A stretch of DNA of 64,000 nucleotides from Acuticoccus sediminis (lineage in GTDB: Bacteria > Pseudomonadota > Alphaproteobacteria > Rhizobiales > Amorphaceae). Both the position numbers and the translations under genes were made by a program. Numbering within the stretch: position 1 is the stretch's first letter; every line of letters starts with the position of its first letter. The notes under the pieces are model-generated. The model made no database searches, was not told the DNA's origin, and worked only from the letters and a program-made list of their open reading frames with translations. Below, one piece after another: positions 16,838 to 24,600 of this stretch. The stretch lies in NCBI RefSeq assembly GCF_003258595.1, contig NZ_QHHQ01000007.1, positions 248,001 to 312,000 of the forward strand. Direction: 5' to 3'.

Positions 16838-18009
16838 TCCCGCTCGCACGCCCGCTCCTCGGACCGCAGGAGGCGCAGGCGGCGGCGGCGGTGATCGCCT
16901 CCGGGTGGCTCTCCCAGGGGCCGCAGGTCGCGGCTTTCGAAACCGAGTTCGCCGCGCTCGTCGGCGCCCGCCACGCCGCCGCCGTCTCCAACTGCACCAC
17001 GGCGCTGCACCTGGCGCTGCTCGCGGTGGGCGTCGGGCCGGAAACGGAGGTGGTGACGGTCAGCCACTCCTTCATCGCCGGCGCCAACGCTATCCGCCAG
17101 TGCGGGGCGACGCCGGTGTTCGTCGATGTCGAGGCCGACGGCTACAACATCGATCCGGCGGCGATCCGCGCTGCGCTTTCGATCCGCACAGCCGCGATCC
17201 TGTGCGTCCATCAGATGGGCATGCCCTGCGACATGAGGGCGATCCTCGCCGTCGCGCGCGCCGTGGGGGTGCCGGTCGTCGAGGACGCGGCCTGCGCGAT
17301 CGGCTCGGAGCTTCGCGTCGGCGAGACGTGGCGGCCGGTGGGACGCCCGATGGGCGACGTGGTGTGCTTCTCGTTCCACCCGCGCAAGGTGGTCACCACC
17401 GGCGAGGGCGGGATGCTGACGACCGACCACGCGGAGTTCGACGCTTCCTTCCGCCTCCGGCGCCAGCACGGGATGTCGATCTCGGACACCGCGCGCCATG
17501 CGAGCCAGGTGGTGATGTTCGAGGAGTACCCGGTCCAGGGCTACAACTACCGCATGACCGACATCCAGGCCGCCGTCGGGCGCGAGCAGCTGAAGCGGCT
17601 GCCGCACATCGTCGAGCGGCGCCGGCTGCTGGCGGAGCGCTACGAGGCGGCCCTCGCCGGCGTGGACGGCGTGAGCGCGCCGCGCGAGCCGGACTGGGCG
17701 CGCTCGAACTGGCAGAGCTACTGCGTCCGCCTCGACGGGGACGTCGACCAGCGGCGCGTCATGCAGTCGATGCTGGACGTCGGCATCGCCACCCGCCGGG
17801 GGATCATGAACATCCACCAGGAGCGGGCATATGCCGACAGCGCGCCGCGCGGGTCCCTGCCGCGCTCGGAGGCGGCGCGCGACCGGTCCGTCATCCTCCC
17901 GCTCTTCGTCCAGATGACGGAGGCCGACGTCGATACCGTCGTCGAGGCGCTGGCCGCCGCGATCGACGGCGCTCGCATGACGCACGCGGCGCAGCTTCGG
18001 GCCGGCTGA
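16834..18009 (+). CDS. Second DegT-family aminotransferase
   Basis: This 391-residue PLP-dependent sugar aminotransferase has its Schiff-base lysine at K185 in SFHPRKVVTTGEGGM. VSNCTTALHLAL (51-62), VVEDAACAIGSE (148-159) and GYNYRMTDIQAAVGREQLKRL complete the family pattern. The opening MIPLARPLLG and the segment VTVSHSFIAGANAI resemble PglE/PseC/LegC-like 4-aminotransferases more than the WbpE-like enzyme at 14703. The ATG at 16834 overlaps the epimerase stop. The gene is the last in its operon and converges on the NeuD-like acetyltransferase. Its TGA sits in a hairpin loop. The likely product is a 4-amino sugar nucleotide that the acetyltransferase then N-acetylates (inference). Confidence 0.88.
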   Translation: MIPLARPLLGPQEAQAAAAVIASGWLSQGPQVAAFETEFAALVGARHAAAVSNCTTALHLALLAVGVGPETEVVTVSHSFIAGANAIRQCGATPVFVDVEADGYNIDPAAIRAALSIRTAAILCVHQMGMPCDMRAILAVARAVGVPVVEDAACAIGSELRVGETWRPVGRPMGDVVCFSFHPRKVVTTGEGGMLTTDHAEFDASFRLRRQHGMSISDTARHASQVVMFEEYPVQGYNYRMTDIQAAVGREQLKRLPHIVERRRLLAERYEAALAGVDGVSAPREPDWARSNWQSYCVRLDGDVDQRRVMQSMLDVGIATRRGIMNIHQERAYADSAPRGSLPRSEAARDRSVILPLFVQMTEADVDTVVEALAAAIDGARMTHAAQLRAG

Positions 18010-18017
18010 ACCCGGCC
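18000..18017 (+). terminator. 6-bp stop-in-loop hairpin (plus-strand transcript)
   Basis: GGCCGG (18000-18005) pairs with CCGGCC (18012-18017). The loop CTGAAC contains the TGA stop of the DegT gene. The right arm is also the left arm of the hairpin at 18011-18040, so the two cannot form on the same molecule. Confidence 0.5.
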
Positions 18018-18040
18018 TCAGCCCTCGCGACGCGGCCGGG
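18011..18040 (-). terminator. 7-bp stop-in-loop hairpin (minus-strand transcript)
   Basis: CCCGGCC (18011-18017) pairs with GGCCGGG (18034-18040). The 16-base loop begins with the stop codon of the convergent acetyltransferase gene (18018-18020). It shares an arm with 18000-18017. Confidence 0.45.
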
Positions 18041-18656
18041 GACGCGCCGGATTTCCGGCGACGACGGTCCCCGGCTCGACGTCGCGCACGACGTTTGCAG
18101 CCATGCCGATGAGCGCCTCCGCACCGACGGTCGTCCCGTCGCGGATCGAGCTGGCGCTGCCGACATAGACGCTGTCACCGATGTGGCAGTGCCCGGCGAT
18201 CGTCACGTGGGTGCCGATGACGCAGTGATCCCCGACGACCACGTCGTGGTGGATCACCGTGTTCGGCAGCACGATGACGTGGTCGCCGATCACCGCGTTC
18301 GCCGTCACCGTCACACCCTGGTAGAGCACCACGCCCCGCCCGATCGAGGCGAAGCGCGACACAAGCGCGTGCGGGTGGACGATCGTGGCGAAGCGGGACG
18401 GGGGGAGCCCCAGTCGGCGAATGATCTCCTTGCGCCGGCGGTAGCTGTGCTGAGAACCCACCAGACAGACGACGTCGGCATGCTCGTAGTCCGGCAGGGC
18501 GGAGAGTGGACGGATCGGCACGCCTTCGAAGTCCTTGCCGGCGTGGACGGGGTTGTCGTCGAGGATGGCCACGACGGTGCGCTCGCGTTCGGCGGCTTCG
18601 AAAATCTCGATGGCGTTCCCACTGAACCCGACAAGAACCAGTGACGGATTTCTCAT
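18018..18656 (-). CDS. NeuD/PglD-like sugar O- or N-acetyltransferase
   Basis: This 212-residue protein has the two-part NeuD/PglD architecture. An N-terminal Rossmann-like UDP-sugar-binding part (VLVGFSGNAIEIFEAAE, VAILDDNP, to about 90) is followed by a left-handed beta-helix from about 100 (IGRGVVLYQGVTVTANAVIGDHVIV...). The histidine-rich turn NTVIHHDVVVGDHCVIGTH is where the catalytic base lies in PglD, and AGNPARPRPR closes the chain. It should acetylate the amino sugar made by the convergent epimerase/DegT pair, giving a diacetamido or acetamido donor. Upstream is the AT-rich promoter region shared with the LuxR-type gene, divergently. Confidence 0.85.
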   Translation of the reverse strand: MRNPSLVLVGFSGNAIEIFEAAERERTVVAILDDNPVHAGKDFEGVPIRPLSALPDYEHADVVCLVGSQHSYRRRKEIIRRLGLPPSRFATIVHPHALVSRFASIGRGVVLYQGVTVTANAVIGDHVIVLPNTVIHHDVVVGDHCVIGTHVTIAGHCHIGDSVYVGSASSIRDGTTVGAEALIGMAANVVRDVEPGTVVAGNPARPRPRREG

Positions 18657-18941
18657 ATCTCACAATCGTTTCGCGGCCGGATGAAACATCGTACGTAGAT
18701 TCGGAGGGGCTCCGGACTCTACGGGGGCGGCAGTTCAAAAAAATCGGCAGCTACTAATCTTGGTTAAACTTTAGCGTTCGCAAATGAGATATTCAAACGC
18801 GAGTGTGATATTCAAGCGACGAACGGGTGAGGGCGGTTTTCGCCCCGCTACATCATAGGAATGCAAGCTGTAATTGTGTCCTATGGTGAGCATCGTCTAG
18901 GTTACCCGATGGCGTCACCCTGGTTCGAACGAGGTAGGGCT
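18657..18941. promoter_or_regulatory. AT-rich divergent regulatory region with a direct repeat
   Basis: This lies between the NeuD-like gene and the LuxR-type regulator and is far less GC-rich than the surroundings. GATATTCAA-R-CG occurs twice in direct orientation, at 18788-18799 and 18807-18818, 19 bases apart, which is nearly two helical turns. Such spacing suits a dimeric or tandem-binding regulator, possibly the LuxR protein itself. AGGTAGGG at 18931-18938 is the ribosome-binding site for the ATG at 18942. Confidence 0.5.
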
Positions 18942-19712
18942 ATGCAGATTGTACCAATGCGAGGCCACAATAGTGACGTCGCAACTCCAATTTCGAATGG
19001 TGGATACGTGGCGGCGGACGACGACGGCGCCGCCGTCCGCGCGGCGCTGCCGCAGCGTATCGCGCTCGTGGATTCGCAGGCGCTGATGCGTCAGTGCGTC
19101 GTGCGATCGCTCGAAGCGATCTGTCCGTCTTCGGTGATCGAGCAGTACGCGTCGAGTGAGGAATGGCTGGCGTCGACGAAGTCCGCCGAGCCGGCCCATG
19201 TCGTCATCTACAACATCAGTGAGAGCATCGCCTCCGCGAGCAGCACCAAGGAACACCTGCGGGGTTTCATTGCCGCCGCGGAGCCGTCGAAGGTGATCGT
19301 GCTGTCGCGGTCGGACGACGTGTCCTGCGTGCTGGACGCCATCGAGTGCGGCGCGGTCAGCTACATCTCGCTGGGCTCCAATCTGGACGAACTGCTGGAG
19401 GCGCTGCGCATCGCGGCGTCCGGGAGCATCTTCGTGCAGCGCAAGAGCCTGCTGGCGCTCCGCAGCCTGGTGAAGCCCCAGACCGACGGCCGCCCACGCC
19501 TGGACAACTTCTTCACCGAGCGGCAGCTCGCCGTCGCGCGCGCGCTGCGCCGGGGCCTCGCCAACAAGACGATCGCCTACGAGCTGAACCTGTGTGAAAG
19601 CACCGTCAAGGTCCACATTCGCAACATCATGCGGAAGTTGAAGGCGACAAACCGGACTCAGGCCGCCTTCAAGCTCAATGCTTTCAGCGATACCGAGAAC
19701 GACTCGGAGTAA
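18942..19712 (+). CDS. LuxR-type response regulator with degenerate receiver
   Basis: This 256-residue DNA-binding regulator has a receiver-like domain at about 38-160 and a GerE/LuxR helix-turn-helix at about 192-247 (FTERQLAVARALRRGLANKTIAYELNLCESTVKVHIRNIMRKL). The receiver retains the fold pattern (RIALVDSQALMRQCVVRSLEAI) but not the chemistry. The phosphoacceptor aspartate position reads VVIYNIS, the acidic pair is D-S, and the usual lysine near SYISLGS is missing. Phosphorylation control is therefore unlikely. The ATG at 18942 has a strong AGGTAGGG site; upstream ATGs at 18861 and 18909 do not. Its place at the end of the glycan locus suggests it controls exopolysaccharide synthesis, by inference. 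Confidence 0.85.
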   Translation: MQIVPMRGHNSDVATPISNGGYVAADDDGAAVRAALPQRIALVDSQALMRQCVVRSLEAICPSSVIEQYASSEEWLASTKSAEPAHVVIYNISESIASASSTKEHLRGFIAAAEPSKVIVLSRSDDVSCVLDAIECGAVSYISLGSNLDELLEALRIAASGSIFVQRKSLLALRSLVKPQTDGRPRLDNFFTERQLAVARALRRGLANKTIAYELNLCESTVKVHIRNIMRKLKATNRTQAAFKLNAFSDTENDSE

Positions 19713-20320
19713 AATTCCTGTTGCGACGCCAGGGAGCGCGTACTGCTTCGTCACTTGATATAAGCGCCAAATTATTTCTCGAATTCTGCATTTTAGATCC
19801 AGTACATTGAGACGCCGACGACCGTCGGTCACTTCGTCCACCTCGACACGCTGCCCCACGAGCGTCGCTGTTGCGCTCGAAGACGAGGACTTGTGCCGGC
19901 GGACACGCCGGGGCCGCTCCGACCTTCGGTGAGCCGCGTCCCATCCATTCGGCTGGGCCCGCGACCCCCGCTCACCCGTTCGGAGGAGGGAGCCGGCGCC
20001 GCGTCCTCTTTTCCGGGCTACCCGTCGCCCGGTCGGCGGATGCATGCGCCGCCTCGGCGGACAACACGCAAGTGATCCTGCGCGAAATGGTCCGCGACCG
20101 CGCCCCGTCATTCGCCGGGTGCATCGCCGCGCCGTTCCATCCCGGAAACGGCGCACGGCGGGCCTCCGGGCGAGCGACACATGGGTTGGGTTGAACGATC
20201 AGCCGAAAGAGGGTGGTGGCTGACCGATCGGCCCCCTCCAGTCGGGACCCCGCGCGCCGGATAGTCGGTGCAGCCAGCGTGAGCTGGCCTCCAGTCCCGA
20301 AGCCTGTCGGAGCACGAATC
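19713..20320. other. Gene-free spacer between regulator and metallochaperone
   Basis: No gene is supported here. The first ~90 bases are AT-rich (19735-19805) and may hold a promoter. An imperfect inverted repeat GATCAGCC...GGCTGACC (20197-20225) precedes the COG0523 gene. I see no clear Zur-type GTTAT-ATAAC palindrome. Confidence 0.45.
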
Positions 20321-21559
20321 TTGAACGATGCAGCGCGGCTTCCCGTGACGGTCCTGTCCGGCTTCCTCGGTGCGGGGAAGACGACACTCATCAACCGCGT
20401 GCTCGCCGAACCGCACGGACGATCCATCGCCGTCATCGTCAACGACATGTCCGAGGTCAACATCGATGCCGAGCTGGTGCGGCGCGGGGAGGGCGGCCTC
20501 ACGCGCACGCGAGAGACGCTCGTCGAGATGACCAACGGGTGCATCTGCTGCACGCTCCGCGAGGACCTTCTGCGCGAAGTGCGGCGGCTGGCGAGGACGG
20601 GCCGGTTCGAGCGCCTCGTCATCGAGTCGACCGGGATCGCGGAGCCGCTGCCGGTCGCCGCGACGTTCGACTTCGACGATCCCGAGATCGGCCGCCTCGG
20701 CGACGTGGCGCGGCTCGACACGATGGTCACCGTCGTCGACGCCGTGACCTTCGCCTCGGACTACGCGAGCCGCGACTCGCTCCGCGACCGCGGCGAGACG
20801 CGGGGGCCTGACGACGTGCGCGCGCTCGGCGAGCTGCTGGCCGACCAGGTCGAGTTCGCCGACGTCATCGTCCTCAACAAGGTGACGGCCGCCGGGCCGG
20901 AGCGGGTCGCGGCGGCGCGGGCGATCATCGCCGGCCTGAACCCCGCCGCCCGCGTCATCTGCGCCGACTACTGCGACGTGCGGATGGAGACGATCCTCGA
21001 CACCGGCCTCTTCGACTTCGCCCGCGCGCGGATGCGTCCGCGCTGGTTCACCGAGATGTACGATTTCGCGGACCACGAGTCGGAGAGCGACGCCTACGGC
21101 ATCGAGTCCTTCACCTACCGCGCGCGCAAGCCCTTCGACGGCGAGAAGGTGCGGCGCTACCTGACCGGCGCGCTGGCCGGCGTGATCCGCGCGAAGGGGC
21201 ACTTCTGGGTCGTCGCCGAGCCGGACCTTGCGATCGGCTACAGCCTCGCCGGGCAGATGATCTCCATCGATCCGATGGGGCGCTGGTGGGCGGCGACGCC
21301 GCGCGCCGCGTGGCCGGTCCACCCCGGCTCGCTGGTGAATATCCGCCGGCACTGGCTGCCGCCGTACGGCGACCGGCGGCAGGAGCTCGTCTTCATCGGC
21401 CAGGGCATGAACCGGGCCGCCATCACCGCCGCGCTCGACGCTTGCCTCGTCACGACATGGGTGCCGGCAGCCCTCCCGCGGTCCGGCCGGCCCGCGCCGC
21501 ACCCGGCTCCGCTGGTGCCGGCGCCGATCCGCACCGGGCGCCGGCTGGGCCCGGCCTGA
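20321..21559 (+). CDS. COG0523 metallochaperone GTPase (CobW/ZigA-like)
   Basis: This 412-residue G3E-family P-loop GTPase is thought to insert metal, usually zinc, into client proteins in the cytoplasm. The Walker A GFLGAGKTT is at 14-22, the metal-binding signature NGCICCTL at 72-79, ESTGIAEP at 102-109, and the guanine-specificity NKxT-like NKVT at 186-189. The C-terminal CobW_C domain ends with WWAATPR...WPVHPGS and GDRRQELVFIGQGM. I chose TTG 20321, since GGAG lies eight bases upstream and the protein then opens LNDAARLPVTVLSGF. An upstream GTG at 20213 would add 36 non-family residues. No neighbouring metal transporter shows which metal it serves. Confidence 0.85.
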   Translation: MNDAARLPVTVLSGFLGAGKTTLINRVLAEPHGRSIAVIVNDMSEVNIDAELVRRGEGGLTRTRETLVEMTNGCICCTLREDLLREVRRLARTGRFERLVIESTGIAEPLPVAATFDFDDPEIGRLGDVARLDTMVTVVDAVTFASDYASRDSLRDRGETRGPDDVRALGELLADQVEFADVIVLNKVTAAGPERVAAARAIIAGLNPAARVICADYCDVRMETILDTGLFDFARARMRPRWFTEMYDFADHESESDAYGIESFTYRARKPFDGEKVRRYLTGALAGVIRAKGHFWVVAEPDLAIGYSLAGQMISIDPMGRWWAATPRAAWPVHPGSLVNIRRHWLPPYGDRRQELVFIGQGMNRAAITAALDACLVTTWVPAALPRSGRPAPHPAPLVPAPIRTGRRLGPA

Positions 21560-21609
21560 CGCCTTGCACAAAACCAAGTATTTGAAATTAATGCGAATTG
21601 GACGGGACA

Positions 21610-24600
21610 ATGCCTGATAATCGCATCACGCTTGAAAACGCGATCACCGAAGGTCGCGCCCCGCAATCCTATTGGGACGCCAACAGCAGCGATGCCATCG
21701 AGGGCTTCGCGACCGACATCAGCGTCAACGCTGGCGACACGGTCGATTTCAAGATCAACGTCAACGGCAATCCGGCCGACCAGAACGCCTACAAGGTCGA
21801 GATCTTCCGCCTCGGCTACTATGGCGGGGACGGTGCCCGTCAGGTCGCGGAGCTGACCAACGATCACGGCACCGTCCAGGACCTGCCCCTCTATGACGAG
21901 TCGCGCGGCCTCGTCGACGCCGGCAACTGGCTCGTCACCGACAGCTGGGACGTGCCCGACGACATGGTCTCGGGCGTCTTCCTCGCCCGCCTCCAGATGC
22001 TGGACGCGAACGGCGACCCGATCGACGGCGAGACGAACCAGATCCCGTTCATCGTCCGCAACGACGGCGTCGCCGCCGACATCGTCCTGCAGACGTCGGA
22101 CACGACGTGGCAGGCCTACAACGGATGGTGCGGCAAGCTGAGCGACGTCCTGGGCAACGGGGAGGATGGCGGTCCCAACTTCTACGGCGACCGGGCCGAC
22201 CTCGTCGACCACGACCCGATCGACACCGCCACCGGGCTCGGCGCGCAGGACCGGGCGTACGCCGTCAGCTACAACCGCCCGATCGCGACGCGCGACTTTG
22301 TCGGCGCGGCGAGCGGTCCGCAGGACTACCTGTTCGGCGCGGACTACGCCGCGGTCAACTGGCTGGAGAAGAACGGCTACGACGTCTCCTACATCTCCGG
22401 CGTCGACACCGACCGGCTCGGGGCGGACTACCTCAAGAACTACGAGGCCTACATTTCGGTCGGGCACGACGAATATTGGTCCGGTGACCAGCGGGCCAAC
22501 GTGGCCGAGGCGCGCGACGCGGGCGTCAACCTCGTCTTCTGGAGCGGCAACGAGTGCTACTGGAAGACCCGCTACGAGCCGTCGATCAGCTCCGACGCCA
22601 CCGACTACCGCACTCTCGTCTGCTACAAGGAGACGTGGGCGGTCGCCGATCCCAACGCCGGGCCCGACGACTACTACAACCTCGACCCGACCGACATCTG
22701 GACCGGCACCTGGCAGGACGTCCGATTCGTCGGCAACGAGGCGGCGGGGGCGGGGGACCTCGCGGCCATCCAGTCCGGCCTGCTCGCCTACTGCCACTGC
22801 GGCCAGAACGCGCTGATCGGCCAGCTCTTCATCGGCGACGGGACCGGCGAGTTCGGAGCGGCGCTCGACGTCCCGTCCGCGTACTCCGGCCTGCGGGTGT
22901 GGCGCGACACGAGCGTTGCGGCCAACGGCGGCGCACAGGACCTCTCGCCCGGCATCATCGGCTACGAGTGGGACTATGCGCCCGACGACGCGAACCGCCC
23001 CGCCGGCCTCGTCAAGCTGTCGGAGACCAGCGTGGACTGGAGCGGCCTCCTCGTCGACGACGGCAACACGACAGCGCCGGGCACGGAGACCCACACGCTG
23101 ACGATCTACCGGGCGGAGAGCGGCGCGCTCGTGTTCGCCGCCGGCACGGTGTTCTGGTCATGGGCGCTCAGCAACGAGCACGACGGGTCGCCCTATGGCG
23201 GGGACATCGAGAACACCGCGCTCCAGCAGCTCAGCATGAACATCTTCGCCGACATGGGGATCCAGCCCGGTGTCAGCGACCTCATCCTCGCGTCGCAGGG
23301 CCTCGTGCGGGCCAGCGCCTCCACCGACACCGTGGCCGCGACGGCGAGCTTCGGACAGTCGACGATCCTGGCGCAGCAGTTCGACACGATCACCCTGACC
23401 GGCACGGCGACCGACAACGACGGCAACCCGCTCACCGACGACGGCGCCGTGGCGCTGGTGGAGGTCTCGCTCGACGGCGGCGACACGTGGCGGCCGGCGA
23501 CGGGCACCTCGAGCTGGAGCTACAAGTTCTTCGCCCAGTCGCAGGGCACGTTCGACGTCCTCGTCCGCGCCATCGACGATTCGCTCAACACGCCCAGTGC
23601 CGCCAGCCTCGCCAGCGCGACGGTCACCATCGAGGAGCCGGACTTCCCGTCCGAGGTGAGCCTGTTCGACACCCTCCCGGCCGTGACCGGATCGGTGTTC
23701 GACGACGGCACGACGCTGACGCTCGGCACCCGCTTCGTGACGACCGTGTCGGGCGCGATCACCGAGCTTCACTACTACCGCGCGGTCGAGGACACCAACG
23801 ACACGGACGTCCGCATCGGCCGCCTCTACAGTGCCGACGGGACCCTCCTCGGCCAGGCGACGTTCACGTCCACGCCCGGTCAGTCGGGGTGGCAGACCGC
23901 GGTGCTGCCCAACCCGGTCACCGTCACGCCGGGTGCCGAATATGTCGTCGCGTACACGACCGACGACAACTACATGGCCGCCGACGGGTTCTTCAACAGC
24001 AGCTACTCCGAGCCGTTCGGCCTTCTTTCCGCACCCTCGGGCGGGGCCGGGAACGGCCTCTTCACCACCGGCAGCGGCTTTCCCACCAGCTCCTATCATT
24101 CGACGAACTACTGGGTCGACGTCACGCTGGCGACGAGCGGAGGGGGCGAGACCAACGCGCCGCCGGTCTTCACCGGGCTGTCGTCCTTCTCCATCGCGGA
24201 GAACGGCATCTTCGTCACGACGGTCACGGCCAGCGACACCAACTTCGACCCCCTGACGTTCGCCGTCGCCGGTGGCGACGATGCGGGCCTCTTCACCATC
24301 GACGCGGCGACCGGCGCTCTCGCCTTCGCCGTGACGCCGGACTACGAGGCCCCGGCCGACGCGAACGGGGACAACGTCTACCAGCTCACCGTGAGCGTCA
24401 CGGACAGCCGCTCGACACCGGTCACGCGCGACCTCACCGTCACCGTCACCGATGTCGCCGAACAGTCCGGGCTGACCCTCTTCGACGCCTCCTCCGTCCC
24501 GGCGCAGACGGTGACCAACGATCCGGGCGACTACGAGCTCGGTGTCCGTTTCAGCGCCACCGCCGACGGCGAGATCACAGGGCTGCGCTACTATCGCGGC

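Noticed and set aside
18918-18932. GGTTCGAAC resembling a tRNA T-loop
   Set aside because: No flanking stems of a T-arm, no acceptor or anticodon stem; it falls in the leader of the LuxR-type gene.
13017-19980. 15-bp identity CCCCGCTCACCCGTT at 13017 and 19966
   Set aside because: The flanks do not match; a match of this length can arise by chance in 64 kb of GC-rich DNA.
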